Part shown: piece by piece, positions 32,132 to 40,890 of the stretch
Layout of the letters: every line of letters starts with the position of its first letter
Numbering within the stretch: position 1 is the first letter of the stretch
Origin: CAINVV01 sp038323575
GTDB lineage: Bacteria; Bacteroidota; Bacteroidia; Bacteroidales; Prolixibacteraceae
Reading direction: 5' to 3'
Assembly (NCBI GenBank): GCA_038323575.1
Contig: JBBQHB010000014.1
Location: forward strand, 1 to 64,000
DNA: 64,000 nucleotides
Notes under the pieces: generated by a model
Database searches by the model: none
Seen by the model: the letters and a program-made list of their open reading frames with translations, nothing else
What the model was told of the DNA's origin: nothing
Position numbers and translations under genes: made by a program

Positions 32132-32520
32132 TGGATCTGTTGATAGATACCCATGCTGTAATTTGGTTTATCACTGAGGATCCCAACCTCCCATTGAAAA
32201 CAAAACGGATGATTGAAAATCCGGAAAATAACTGTTTTGTCAGTATTGCAACCTATTGGGAGATCGCAATCAAACATACACTTGGAAGGTTAAATTTGGA
32301 TTCTGATTTGGAAGGAATCTTTGATATAATTGAAAATACAGGTTTCGATCTACTCCCCATAACGACCAATCAGATATTGGTAAATGCAGGCTTGCCGCTT
32401 CACCACCATGACCCTTTTGACCGGATAATTATTGCACAGGCTATTCATGAGAATTTGAAGATTGTCAGCAAAGACAGGCAATTTGAAAATTACCAGGTGT
32501 CAGTATTGTGGAATTATTAG
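32131..32520 (+). CDS. PIN-domain toxin (VapC-like)
   Basis: A 129-residue PIN-domain ribonuclease, the toxin of a type II pair. Acidic residues expected in the Mg2+ site are visible: LLIDTHAVIWF at the N-terminus (first Asp), SIATYWEIAIKHTLGRL (Glu in the middle), and HHHDPFDRIIIAQAIHENLKIVSKDRQF with the later Asp residues. The protein is complete and full length, unlike the RelE-type toxin at 23066. It is translationally coupled to the DUF2281 antitoxin. The PF-DR-II motif places it in the PIN group commonly paired with DUF2281. The RNA target is unknown. Confidence 0.9.
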   Translation: MDLLIDTHAVIWFITEDPNLPLKTKRMIENPENNCFVSIATYWEIAIKHTLGRLNLDSDLEGIFDIIENTGFDLLPITTNQILVNAGLPLHHHDPFDRIIIAQAIHENLKIVSKDRQFENYQVSVLWNY

Positions 32521-32657
32521 CAATATTCTTTAGGCGCTTATACACCAAGTATTTAGCTCATCAATTAGCCGAAATAAAATCGGTGTATTAGTCTTGTTAA
32601 ATGGAGGAGATTATCCAAAGGTATTTATTGAATACAAATTGAAATACTGACTATAAT

Positions 32658-33056
32658 ATGAAACTAAAGTGGCGAAGATTGAGTGATAAAACGCTGTTTG
32701 AAAAAGTTTTAGACTTTGCTTCAGAAGCTGATACCATTGATATATTAGGGTATTATGTAAAACCACATGAAGTTTTTTCTCATATAAATATTCCATTATA
32801 TGTAACTAAATTCGAAGCAGTTACATACATCTATCATTTCACAAAATATTCATCGGATTTTGTAAGAAATAATATTAATTATGATATTAATTCTAATGAA
32901 AATGTACATTTATCGATAGACTTTATGTGTAAGTTCGATTTAGTAAGAGTAATTGAACCTAATTGTCATGTTCCTATTGATTCATATTTGCGAGTAATGC
33001 TTAAAATAAATCCGGATAATTCTAAAATGAAGTATATTGAAGACGAGATATTTTAA
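32658..33056 (+). CDS. Hypothetical protein, AT-rich
   Basis: I do not recognise this 132-residue protein. It starts MKLKWRRLSDKTLFEKVLDFAS and is soluble, rich in Ile, Tyr and Asn, with no signal peptide or membrane segment. Base composition is markedly AT-rich compared with neighbours, and it lies between a toxin-antitoxin pair and a VF530 gene, so it is probably an accessory or recently acquired gene. No promoter element of the usual form is clear. The 215 bases after it (33057-33271) are AT-rich, with nothing recognisable. Confidence 0.5.
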   Translation: MKLKWRRLSDKTLFEKVLDFASEADTIDILGYYVKPHEVFSHINIPLYVTKFEAVTYIYHFTKYSSDFVRNNINYDINSNENVHLSIDFMCKFDLVRVIEPNCHVPIDSYLRVMLKINPDNSKMKYIEDEIF

Positions 33057-33271
33057 ATAAGTCAGAATTCTTCCATTCGAATATCAACCTAATAATATTC
33101 TTTTTATCTAAAAATGCATAAACATGCTTATTATCAGTTGGTTAAAGATATTGAGAAATGTCATTACGTATAAAAAGAGCAGACTGAATTTTACCATTAA
33201 CACAATAAGAAGCTTGTGCATTTATTTTTTCTATAGTGATTCTCTGTTTTTCTCAGTATAATGTTGTAGCT

Positions 33272-33538
33272 ATGGCAAATATTGTAAAGAAAGATCCCAC
33301 CCAACAAAACAACCCCCTTCATGGCAAGACCCTGAAGATGATCCTGAATGAACTGGTTGCCTTTTATGGCTGGCCACAATTAGCTTATCTGATCCGGATC
33401 AACTGCTTTGCAAATGACCCTTCCGTCAAATCGAGCCTTGTTTTTTTGCGCAAAACTCCATGGGCAAGGAAGAAAGTGGAGGATTTGTATGTGGAGAGCC
33501 TGGAAATAAGGAGCAGGAGAGGGAGCGGCGGGGATTAA
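33272..33538 (+). CDS. VF530-family (DUF2132) DNA-binding protein
   Basis: An 88-residue protein of the VF530 family, small proteins with a DNA-binding fold and no defined role. The family text is unmistakable: NPLHGKTLKMILNELVAFYGW, then RINCFANDPSVKSSLVFLRKTPWARKKVEDLY. The start is ATG 33272 (MANIVKKDPTQQ); the frame is open to 33236 but starts there without family resemblance. The C-terminal tail RSRRGSGGD is basic. The stop codon overlaps the left arm of a 15-bp inverted repeat. It is unlikely to be co-transcribed with era, which has its own -7 element. Confidence 0.88.
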   Translation: MANIVKKDPTQQNNPLHGKTLKMILNELVAFYGWPQLAYLIRINCFANDPSVKSSLVFLRKTPWARKKVEDLYVESLEIRSRRGSGGD

Positions 33539-33606
33539 CTCACGGGGTGAATCAGCTCCAATGCACATTAAATCAACTAATCATGTTTTCCTTCACCCCG
33601 TGAGTT
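33537..33606. repeat. 15-bp inverted repeat with 40-nt spacer
   Basis: Perfect arms AACTCACGGGGTGAA (33537-33551) and its reverse complement (33592-33606). The core ACGGGGTGA is shared with the shorter palindromes at 14888 and 23304, so it looks like a relative with an expanded centre. It starts inside the VF530 stop codon and could terminate that transcript. Confidence 0.85.
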
Positions 33607-33635
33607 ACCACCATCGCAAGTTCGTCAAAAAATGT

Positions 33636-33643
33636 TACCTTTG
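33636..33643 (+). promoter_or_regulatory. -7 element of era
   Basis: TACCTTTG, an exact TAnnTTTG match 30 bases before the era ATG. It probably drives era-der, and perhaps the helicase. Confidence 0.5.
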
Positions 33644-33672
33644 CGCAGATTTTCAGACAATCAGCAGGGAAT

Positions 33673-34557
33673 ATGGGACATAAATCAGGATTTGTAAATA
33701 TTATCGGTAATCCAAACGTTGGCAAGTCTACTTTGATGAACGCCATGGTGGGGGAGAAGCTTTCGATCATCACATCGAAAATGCAGACCACCCGTCACCG
33801 CATCAAAGGAATTGTAAACGGTGAGGATTTCCAGATAGTCTATTCTGATACGCCCGGGATATTAAAACCTGCTTACAAGTTACAGGAGGCGATGCTCAAA
33901 ACGGTAGATACCGCATTGAGTGATGCCGATGTCTTGCTTTACGTCACCGATGTGGCTGAAAGTATGGACAAAAACATCGAGTACCTTGAAAAACTGAAAA
34001 TGGCGGAGGTTCCGGTCATGATTCTGATCAACAAGATCGACCTGACGGATCAGCCCGCACTGATAAGACTGGTAGAACAATGGAAAGCACTGGTGCCAAA
34101 TTCGGAGATCATTCCAATCTCGGCCAAAGAGAAGTTTAACCTGGAGTACGTTTTCAACCGTATTCTTGCCAATCTTCCGGAAGGGCTGCCTTATTTTCCA
34201 AAAGATGAACTGACCGATCGCAATGAACGTTTCTTCGCACAGGAGATTATCCGTGAAAAGATCCTTCTTTTCTATGATAAAGAGATACCCTATTCGGTGG
34301 AGATCGAAGTAGAATCTTTTAAAGAAGACGAAAAGATCATCAAAATTGCTGCGGTCATCCATGTGTCACGCGAAACCCAAAAGGGTATTATTATTGGTCA
34401 CAGAGGGGAGGCTTTGAAAAGAGTTGGCACAACTGCCCGAATTGATATGGAAGAATTTTTCAGCAAGAAAGTTTTTCTGGAGATATTCGTCAAAGTAACC
34501 AAAGAGTGGCGTGACAAGGAGATCCAACTTCGTAATTTTGGATACGAACAACAATAA
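33673..34557 (+). CDS. era: GTPase Era
   Basis: A 294-residue GTPase that binds the 3' end of 16S rRNA and assists 30S subunit maturation. The GTP-binding motifs are GNPNVGKSTLMN (G1), TTRHRIKGIV region (G2), DTPGILKP (G3), INKIDLTD (G4) and PISAKEKFN (G5). The C-terminal KH domain includes IKIAAVIHVSRETQKGIIIGHRGEALKRVG, with the GxxG-like loop GHRG. The length and order match Era. It is immediately followed by der (15 bases), a conserved pairing in Bacteroidota. It is preceded by a clean -7 element and a large inverted repeat separating it from VF530. Confidence 0.97.
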   Translation: MGHKSGFVNIIGNPNVGKSTLMNAMVGEKLSIITSKMQTTRHRIKGIVNGEDFQIVYSDTPGILKPAYKLQEAMLKTVDTALSDADVLLYVTDVAESMDKNIEYLEKLKMAEVPVMILINKIDLTDQPALIRLVEQWKALVPNSEIIPISAKEKFNLEYVFNRILANLPEGLPYFPKDELTDRNERFFAQEIIREKILLFYDKEIPYSVEIEVESFKEDEKIIKIAAVIHVSRETQKGIIIGHRGEALKRVGTTARIDMEEFFSKKVFLEIFVKVTKEWRDKEIQLRNFGYEQQ

Positions 34558-34572
34558 GGCACTATTCAATTC

Positions 34573-35883
34573 ATGAGCAACATTATAGCAATCGTTGGAC
34601 GCCCAAACGTAGGCAAATCCACCTTTTTTAACCGGCTTACCGAGTCGAGAATGGCTATCGTTGATGATGAACCCGGCGTTACGCGTGACCGTAATTACGG
34701 AAAATCGTTATGGAACGGCAAAGAATTTTCGGTAATTGATACCGGCGGATATGTTTCGGGTTCAGAAGATGTATTCGAAGGGGAGATCCGCCGCCAGGTC
34801 AACCTGGCCATCAGTGAGGCCGATCTGATCCTATTCCTGGTTGATGTTGAAATGGGGGTCACCGATCTGGATATGGAAGTTAACAGCCTTCTGCGCAAAA
34901 GCAAAAAGCCATACATGACAGTGGTTAACAAAGTAGATAACCACAAGCGTGCATTGGATGCCAATGAATTCTACACCCTCGGTGTGGAAGAGATTTTCTG
35001 TGTTTCTTCCATCAACGGACTTGGAACCGGAGACCTGCTTGACGAAGTTGTAAAGCATTTTCCGGAGCCCGTCGAAGAGGTTGAGGAGTCCCATATTCCG
35101 GTAATTGCCATTGTTGGCAGGCCAAATGTGGGGAAATCGTCGACCATCAATACTTTGATCGGGGAGGAGCGTCACATTGTAACAGAAGTGGCAGGAACTA
35201 CCCGCGATTCTGTAGCCCAGCGTTACACCAAATTTGGCTTTGATTTTATCCTGATAGATACAGCCGGGCTTCGCAAGAAAGCAAAAGAAAAGGAAGACGT
35301 CGAATTTTATTCTGTGATGCGTTCTGTACGTACCATCGAAAATTCAGATGTCTGCATCATGATGCTGGATGCCACGAGAGGGGTTGAGGCACAGGATGTT
35401 TCTATCTTTCACCTGGTTCACCGCAACAAAAAAGGAGTGGTGGTAGTGGTGAACAAATGGGATTTGGTGGAGAAAGACAACAAGACAATGAAGCAGTTTG
35501 AGGCGCAGATTCTCGAGAAATTTGCACCGGTAACAGATGTTCCGATCGTCTTTTCCTCCGCTGTAACCAAACAGAGAGTACTGAAAATACTGGAGGAGGC
35601 CATGCGTGTTTACAACAATAAAACCAAACATGTTCCGACTTCAAAATTAAACGAACTTTTACAAGAAGCTCTTGAAGGATTTTCTCCTCCGGCCTACAAA
35701 GGAAAGTACATCAAGATCAAATATGTTACGCAATTGCCAAGATACCAGACTCCCTGTTTTGCATTCTTCTGCAATTTGCCGCAATACATCAAAGAACCTT
35801 ACAAGCGATACCTTGAAAACAAGATCAGGGCCAGTTTCGACTTTACAGGTGTTCCAATTCAGCTTTTTTTCAGACAGAAATAA
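34573..35883 (+). CDS. der: Ribosome-assembly GTPase Der (EngA)
   Basis: A 436-residue protein with two tandem GTPase domains, needed for 50S subunit maturation. Domain 1 has GRPNVGKSTFFNRL and DTGGY; domain 2 has GRPNVGKSSTINTL (near residue 182), DTAGLRKK and NKWDLV. The KH-like C-terminal domain (about 350-436) ends with GVPIQLFFRQK, typical of the family. The length fits well. It lies 15 bases after era and 22 bases before the DEAD-box helicase start, so the three may form one transcript. Confidence 0.97.
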   Translation: MSNIIAIVGRPNVGKSTFFNRLTESRMAIVDDEPGVTRDRNYGKSLWNGKEFSVIDTGGYVSGSEDVFEGEIRRQVNLAISEADLILFLVDVEMGVTDLDMEVNSLLRKSKKPYMTVVNKVDNHKRALDANEFYTLGVEEIFCVSSINGLGTGDLLDEVVKHFPEPVEEVEESHIPVIAIVGRPNVGKSSTINTLIGEERHIVTEVAGTTRDSVAQRYTKFGFDFILIDTAGLRKKAKEKEDVEFYSVMRSVRTIENSDVCIMMLDATRGVEAQDVSIFHLVHRNKKGVVVVVNKWDLVEKDNKTMKQFEAQILEKFAPVTDVPIVFSSAVTKQRVLKILEEAMRVYNNKTKHVPTSKLNELLQEALEGFSPPAYKGKYIKIKYVTQLPRYQTPCFAFFCNLPQYIKEPYKRYLENKIRASFDFTGVPIQLFFRQK

Positions 35884-35905
35884 ATTTTTTACAATACACA
35901 ATCAA

Positions 35906-37609
35906 ATGCAATTCAATGAAATGGGGCTTGACCCCAGAATCCTGAGAGGGATTGAAGCAATGGGCTTCGAAACACCTTCACCGATTCAGGAACAGTTTAT
36001 TCCGGTTTTTTTAAAAGAACCCAAAGACATCGTAGGTCTGGCGCAAACAGGCACAGGTAAAACTGCTGCCTTCGGACTGCCGATTTTACAGACCATCAAC
36101 CCGATGAACAGGGTTCCTCAGGCTTTGATCCTGAGTCCTACCCGTGAGCTATGCGTTCAGATAGCCAGGGAAATCAAAGAGTATTCCCAGTTTTTACCCG
36201 AAATAGTAATAACTCCCGTTTACGGAGGTGCAGATATGGGGGCACAGGTGAGAGCACTGCGTGCAGGTACCCACATCATTACAGCGACTCCGGGCAGAAT
36301 GCACGACATGATCCGCAAAAACAAAGTGGATTTGTCGCAAATTTCGATCATGGTACTGGATGAGGCAGACGAAATGCTCAACATGGGATTCCAGGAAGAT
36401 GTCGATGCCATTCTGGCCATGACACCCAAAGAGAAACATACACTACTTTTCTCAGCAACGATGCCCAAAGAGGTGGCTACAATTGCGAAAAAATACATGA
36501 CCAATCCCCTCGAAATTTCCGTTGGAAAGAAGAACAGCGGGGCTGATAATGTAGAACATATCTACCACATGGTTCATGCCAAAGACCGTTACCTGGCACT
36601 TAAACGGGTACTGGACTTTGTACCGGAAGTTTATGGTATTGTGTTTTGCCGTACCCGTCAGGAAACCGGTGAAATTGCCAACCAGTTAATCCAGGATAAT
36701 TACAGTGCGGAAGCGCTTCACGGTGATTTGAGCCAGCAGCAGCGTGATTTCGTAATGGATAAATTCCGTAACCGCGGTGTACAAATATTGGTTGCAACAG
36801 ATGTGGCCGCCCGCGGATTAGATGTTGATAATCTGACGCATGTCGTCAACTACAATCTTCCCGATGACTCGGAAAACTATATCCACCGGAGCGGTCGTAC
36901 CGGCCGGGTCGGAAAATCAGGGGTGTCGATTTCGATCATTCACCTGAAAGAACAAGGCCGTATCCGGATGATTGAAAAGAGCATTGCAAAGAAATTCATG
37001 CGCAAGCCTGTTCCATCCGGCAAAGAAATCTGTGAAAAACAACTGTTTTACCTGACCGACAAGTTGCAGGAAGTGGCTGTCAACGAGGAGGAAATAGCAC
37101 CTTATCTTCCTGCTGTTTACGAAAAATTTGAAAACCTGTCGAAAGAAGAGTTGATCAAACACATTGTCTCCCTGGAGTTTAACCGCTTCCTGGATTATTA
37201 TGGCAGTACACCGGATCTGAACATCCCGGATGGTCACGAAGAGCGCAGGAGTCCCAGGGTTGTCGAAACCGAAGGACTGACGAAATTCAGACTAAACGTC
37301 GGACTGGCAAAAGGAATATCGCCAAAAGAGGTGATCAATTTCGTGGTGGAAGCTACCGGAAGAAGAAATGTTGAGATCGGCAGGATCGATCTTTTTGGCA
37401 GCTATTCTGTTGTTGAGGTGGAAGATGCAGCCGGTAAAGCGCTCCTCCGCAATTCAAGGGGAATGTCCTTCAGGGGAACTTTCTTCGATGTTGAAGTCTT
37501 CGAAGAAGTTCGTGATGACCGTTCGTTCCGCGGCAGAAGAAGCGGCGGTTTTGCCAGACCGGAAGCCCGCAACGACTTTAAACGCATTGAGAGAAAACGG
37601 CGCTATTAA
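35906..37609 (+). CDS. DEAD-box RNA helicase with DbpA RNA-binding domain
   Basis: A 567-residue ATP-dependent RNA helicase of the DeaD/CsdA group. The start is ATG 35906 (MQFNEMGLDPRILRGIEAMGF); the frame is open upstream through the end of der, but that stretch is the shadow of der. Motifs in order: Q motif TPSPIQEQ, AQTGTGKTAAFG (I), PTRELCVQIA (Ia), VLDEADEML (II), LFSATMP (III), and C-terminal RecA motifs ATDVAARGLDV and HRSGRTGRVG. Residues about 470-545 form a DbpA-type RNA-binding domain. The end is a basic, Arg-rich tail. The role is probably ribosome assembly and cold-related RNA remodelling, fitting with era and der. Confidence 0.93.
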   Translation: MQFNEMGLDPRILRGIEAMGFETPSPIQEQFIPVFLKEPKDIVGLAQTGTGKTAAFGLPILQTINPMNRVPQALILSPTRELCVQIAREIKEYSQFLPEIVITPVYGGADMGAQVRALRAGTHIITATPGRMHDMIRKNKVDLSQISIMVLDEADEMLNMGFQEDVDAILAMTPKEKHTLLFSATMPKEVATIAKKYMTNPLEISVGKKNSGADNVEHIYHMVHAKDRYLALKRVLDFVPEVYGIVFCRTRQETGEIANQLIQDNYSAEALHGDLSQQQRDFVMDKFRNRGVQILVATDVAARGLDVDNLTHVVNYNLPDDSENYIHRSGRTGRVGKSGVSISIIHLKEQGRIRMIEKSIAKKFMRKPVPSGKEICEKQLFYLTDKLQEVAVNEEEIAPYLPAVYEKFENLSKEELIKHIVSLEFNRFLDYYGSTPDLNIPDGHEERRSPRVVETEGLTKFRLNVGLAKGISPKEVINFVVEATGRRNVEIGRIDLFGSYSVVEVEDAAGKALLRNSRGMSFRGTFFDVEVFEEVRDDRSFRGRRSGGFARPEARNDFKRIERKRRY

Positions 37610-37644
37610 TATAAGTTAGACGATCATCGATATTTAGGGAAAAA

Positions 37645-37672
37645 GTGAGCATGCAGATGTTCACTTTTTTTT
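37645..37672 (+). terminator. Rho-independent terminator after DEAD-box helicase
   Basis: Stem GTGAGCAT / ATGTTCAC with one G:U pair and a 4-base loop, followed by eight T. The remaining gap to 37918 is AT-rich and contains a dispersed 29-nt repeat at 37762-37790. Confidence 0.85.
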
Positions 37673-37761
37673 GATTTTCCCGTTTGCTTCGGTTAAATTA
37701 TTTAGAAATTAATGGTGGATTATATGAACCTTATTTGATTCCCATAATAAGGTTGCCTTCT

Positions 37762-37790
37762 GAAAATAAGGTTTTAGATGATCAAAATTG
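37762..37790 (+). repeat. 29-nt dispersed repeat, copy 1
   Basis: GAAAATAAGGTTTTAGATGA and the following nine bases recur at 46059-46087 with a single mismatch. Weaker similarity extends about 20 bases upstream (AAGGT tracts). Both copies are in gaps and in the same orientation, on either side of the nitroreductase to SusD segment. Confidence 0.8.
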
Positions 37791-37918
37791 ACCCATCAAT
37801 CCAATAATCAAATCTGCAGGCAGTAAGTGGGTAAGTTTTTTCATGGAGTGTCCAATTTTCTCTAAGTTTTAATCTCCAAACATTTCTTGATTGTTGAGAA
37901 GTACTCCAGGCACTTTCT

Positions 37919-38836
37919 TTAAAAGAAATCAACATTTGCAAACGTCCTCCTTATGCCCCGGGAGTATTTTACCTTGGGATAGCCCATAATCAAAACCAAA
38001 CCCTCCCTGCTTTTGTAGCGGATTCCGTATTTGCTTTTAAACTCTTTCACGCCGAACCCCGACTGGATGAAAGGATGGATTGCCCCCAGCATGCAGGTCC
38101 CAAGCCCTAACGATTCGGCGGCCAGCATGGCGTAGGTGGCGGCAATGATCGGATCAGCCGGGTCGCAGCAGGGTGATCCGTAAAAATAGATGGCCACTGG
38201 CGCATCATAAGTTACTACATCAATCCCCTTTTTCATGTTTCCGGTGTAGATATCGAAAACCGGACGAAGAAATTTCCTGAACAATTCATCATTGTGTTTT
38301 CCGTAAAACGGACGCATCAGGGCCAGGAACCAACCAGAGATGAGCCATCTGTTTTTATCGAGCAGGCTGCAAAAATCCGATGAAAACTGCCTGACTTTAT
38401 CTTTCGTGTCCAATACCAACAGGTTCACATCCGAAGGTGGTATACCCATAGGGGCCGTTTGGGCAGCCGAAATGATTTGGTTGATAACTTCCAAGGGAAC
38501 AGGAATATCTTTGAACTCACGCAGGCTTCTGCGCGTCTGAAGAAGTTTAAAAAAGGAATTGTAATCCGATTTGACGGCAGTTCCGTTGAGTGGGAACAGA
38601 TCGTCAGGCGAAAGGCATCTGCCGTTCACCTTGATCGCACCTTCCGGACAGATGGCCATGCAATGGCCGCAGGCGATGCAACCAAAAAGTGGCTGTTTCA
38701 CCAGGGCGGCTTTCCCGTCAATAATTTCAAATTCGAAGTCTTTGCATACGGCAACACATTTTCTGCACCCGTTGCATTTTTGGAGGTCGATGATGACTGT
38801 TGCAGACTCTTCGGTTCGGGTTGTTGGTATAGACAT
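37919..38836 (-). CDS. 4Fe-4S ferredoxin - nitroreductase fusion
   Basis: A 305-residue protein. The N-terminal 75 residues hold two 4Fe-4S ferredoxin motifs (CNGCRKCVAVCKDF and CIACGHCMAICPEGAI). Residues about 90-300 are a nitroreductase-fold, FMN-binding domain (LLQTRRSLREFKDIPV; AAESLGLGTCMLGAIHPF; near the end VLIMGYPKVKYSRG). It is presumed to pass electrons from reduced ferredoxin or the Fe-S clusters to FMN for reducing a nitro, quinone or similar acceptor; the physiological substrate is unknown. It is cytoplasmic, in its own transcription unit, and divergent from the sigma-factor gene by 163 bases. This architecture is common in anaerobic Bacteroidota. Confidence 0.9.
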   Translation of the reverse strand: MSIPTTRTEESATVIIDLQKCNGCRKCVAVCKDFEFEIIDGKAALVKQPLFGCIACGHCMAICPEGAIKVNGRCLSPDDLFPLNGTAVKSDYNSFFKLLQTRRSLREFKDIPVPLEVINQIISAAQTAPMGIPPSDVNLLVLDTKDKVRQFSSDFCSLLDKNRWLISGWFLALMRPFYGKHNDELFRKFLRPVFDIYTGNMKKGIDVVTYDAPVAIYFYGSPCCDPADPIIAATYAMLAAESLGLGTCMLGAIHPFIQSGFGVKEFKSKYGIRYKSREGLVLIMGYPKVKYSRGIRRTFANVDFF

Positions 38837-38849
38837 GGCCTTGCAAATT

Positions 38850-38889
38850 AAGTGACTAAAGTGATCTAAAGTGACATACGATCTAAAGT
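38850..38889. repeat. AAGTGANCTAA-type degenerate repeat
   Basis: Units AAGTGACTAA, AGTGATCTAA, AGTGACATACGATCTAA just upstream of the nitroreductase start. They are the reverse complement of the TTAGTCACTT-type units at 5652-5690 and 46196-46231. Confidence 0.7.
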
Positions 38890-38968
38890 TAGGAACTCAG
38901 GATGAAATACCAAAGGAGTGCCTGAATTTCCGCAACACCTCTCCTTAGTCATCATCAAAGTATTTTCG

Positions 38969-38976
38969 TAATTTTG
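38969..38976 (+). promoter_or_regulatory. -7 element of the ECF sigma gene
   Basis: TAATTTTG, an exact TAnnTTTG match 24 bases before the ATG at 39000. Confidence 0.45.
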
Positions 38977-38999
38977 CGTCAAAATTTGATAAAACATAC

Positions 39000-39596
39000 T
39001 TGACTTTGATGCATGATAAAGGCAAAATTACTCAGGATCTGTTGACCCGATTGAAAAATGGGAACATGTTGGCTTTTGATCTGCTTTATGAACATTACAG
39101 TCATAAGCTCTTTTCATTTGTTTTCAAGATTTTAAAGAATGAGGATGAAGCTGAGGATATTGTGCAGGAAGTTTTTGTGAAGATTTGGGAGTCAAGGGAT
39201 AAGCTGGAGGATTACAAACTATTAAATTCCTATATTTTCACCATTGCCTATAATAATTCTATTGACCTTATCCGTAAGCGGATCAATAATAGCAAATATC
39301 TTGAACACCTGAGGAATTCTTCTGTTTTACAAGCGAACCCAGCTACCATCAGCGAGGCTGAATTCAATGATCTGAGCGCACAGGTAGATAAACTAATATT
39401 GAATCTTCCTGTGAGACAGAAGCAGGTTTACCTTTTGCACAGGGAGAAAGGTTTAACTTATCCTGAAATTGCAGAACATATGGGTATATCAAAAAATACA
39501 GTTGAGAATCACATGGTAAAAGCCTTAAAATACCTGCATCAAAATTTGGATAGTTCCCTGTTGATCAACGTGTTGTTTGTGAGTTTATTTCTTTGA
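39000..39596 (+). CDS. ECF RNA polymerase sigma factor (FecI-like)
   Basis: A 198-residue extracytoplasmic-function sigma factor of the type that drives SusC/SusD loci. Region 2 is FDLLYEHYSHKLFSFVFKIL and EDIVQEVFVKIWESR; region 4 is LPVRQKQVYLLHREKGLTY and EIAEHMGISKNTVENHMVKALKYL with the helix-turn-helix. ATG at 39000 is chosen; ATG at 39009 is also possible. It is followed by the anti-sigma gene and then by an STN-containing SusC, so activation through the outer-membrane receptor and FecR is expected. It probably binds the promoter of the downstream receptor genes; I could not place that promoter. Confidence 0.93.
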   Translation: MTLMHDKGKITQDLLTRLKNGNMLAFDLLYEHYSHKLFSFVFKILKNEDEAEDIVQEVFVKIWESRDKLEDYKLLNSYIFTIAYNNSIDLIRKRINNSKYLEHLRNSSVLQANPATISEAEFNDLSAQVDKLILNLPVRQKQVYLLHREKGLTYPEIAEHMGISKNTVENHMVKALKYLHQNLDSSLLINVLFVSLFL

Positions 39597-39676
39597 TTCA
39601 AAAAAAATCATTTTTTTTACGTTTGGGATGGTGGTATAGGCTCTCTTAATCGTTTCACATTTACACAACCATCACA

Positions 39677-40735
39677 ATGACAAAAGAACTTTTCATAAAA
39701 TATTTACAAGGGAAATGTACAGAAGCGGAATTTGAACAGCTACTTGGCTGGATCAAAGAAGGTGCATCTACGACTTCCGGAAACGGAATGATTCATGATA
39801 TCTGGAATGAATTTGAGCCCGAAGCTAGCCCGGCAGAAAGAATAAAATACAACCGGATCTTAGACCGTATCCATCACCAAATCAACATTTCCCAAAAATC
39901 AGGACATTTTATAATTTCAGAAGCCCCTGCCAGAAACCGGATACTTACGATATTGACTCGTGCTGCCGCAATACTTTTATTGCCTGTTTTATCCATTCTG
40001 ATTTATTCTACCCTTTCAAATAAAGAGCAATATGCCCGGGATTTAAAGGATATTGTAATTGAAGCTCCGGCTGGGTCCAAAGTGAATTTTGAATTGAGCG
40101 ACGGTACAAAGGTGTGGTTAAACCATGGCAGCAGGCTGAAATACCCCTACCGGTTCAATGGCAAAAGCCGAAGCGTATCTTTAACAGGTGAAGCATATTT
40201 CGTTGTTGCCCACAACCAAAAGGTCCCATTTATTGTGAGCGCAAGAAGTATTGATGTAAAGGCTACCGGAACGGTATTTAATGTCAGCGCTTATCCTGGT
40301 GATAATGTTATTCTGACAACTCTGGTTGAAGGAAGAGTAGTTTTATCTGAAAGCGAAAGTAACCGGGAAATAAAAGTATTGTCTCCCAATGAATGTTTGA
40401 AATATGACCTGGTCAAAAATAATTTTACGGTTGAATCCGGGAATGCTGCGAAATATGTTGCATGGAAAAGCGGACGTCTGGTTTTCAGAAACGATTCTTT
40501 GGAAGAAATTGCCAAAAAACTGGCAAGATGGTACAATGTTGATGTTGAAATAACCAATGAGAAGGTCAAAGAATTTACTTATACTGCAACCTTTACCAAT
40601 GAAACGCTGGCTCAGGTACTTGACCTGATGACTTTGCCTACTCCGGTAAGCTATAAATTAACCGAAATCAAAAAATTACCGGATGGTAGTTTTACCAAAC
40701 AAAAAGTATTAATCGGGCTCAAAAAAGACAACTGA
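39677..40735 (+). CDS. FecR-family anti-sigma factor
   Basis: A 352-residue single-pass membrane anti-sigma factor. The N-terminal 85 residues are the cytoplasmic sigma-binding part (ELFIKYLQGKCTEAEFEQLLGWI). A single transmembrane segment at about residues 96-113 (AAAILLLPVLSILIYS) is followed by the periplasmic FecR domain (IEAPAGSKVNFELSDGTKVWLNHGSRLKYP; GEAYFVVAHNQKVPFIV) and a C-terminal STN-like/DUF4974 region (ARWYNVDVEIT; ATFTNETLAQVLDLM). The periplasmic part receives the signal from the STN domain of the SusC partner. It lies between the sigma gene and SusC, the canonical order. A possible hairpin lies in the 155-base gap to SusC. Confidence 0.93.
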   Translation: MTKELFIKYLQGKCTEAEFEQLLGWIKEGASTTSGNGMIHDIWNEFEPEASPAERIKYNRILDRIHHQINISQKSGHFIISEAPARNRILTILTRAAAILLLPVLSILIYSTLSNKEQYARDLKDIVIEAPAGSKVNFELSDGTKVWLNHGSRLKYPYRFNGKSRSVSLTGEAYFVVAHNQKVPFIVSARSIDVKATGTVFNVSAYPGDNVILTTLVEGRVVLSESESNREIKVLSPNECLKYDLVKNNFTVESGNAAKYVAWKSGRLVFRNDSLEEIAKKLARWYNVDVEITNEKVKEFTYTATFTNETLAQVLDLMTLPTPVSYKLTEIKKLPDGSFTKQKVLIGLKKDN

Positions 40736-40800
40736 ATCTTTATAATGAATATAACGAAAGAATGCCTATGAATTGAAGCAGTACCTGTGATCAAACAAAA

Positions 40801-40830
40801 AGCAGAAAAATGTGCTACCATCTTTCTGCT
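40801..40830 (+). terminator. Possible hairpin between fecR and susC
   Basis: Arms AGCAGAAA (40801-40808) and TTTCTGCT (40823-40830). It might attenuate read-through from the sigma/anti-sigma genes into SusC. No T-run follows, so the call is weak. Confidence 0.35.
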
Positions 40831-40890
40831 TGAGATTCAAAAACGTCAAAATAAATTTTGATCATTTTAAACCATAATCAAAACAAATGT

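Noticed and set aside
35672..35905. N-terminal extension of the DEAD-box helicase
   Set aside because: It overlaps the end of der in another frame, and the conserved helicase start is ATG 35906.
40858..40890. TTG start giving 11 extra residues on SusC
   Set aside because: ATG 40891 begins a typical basic N-terminus before the signal segment; the extension is AT-rich leader.
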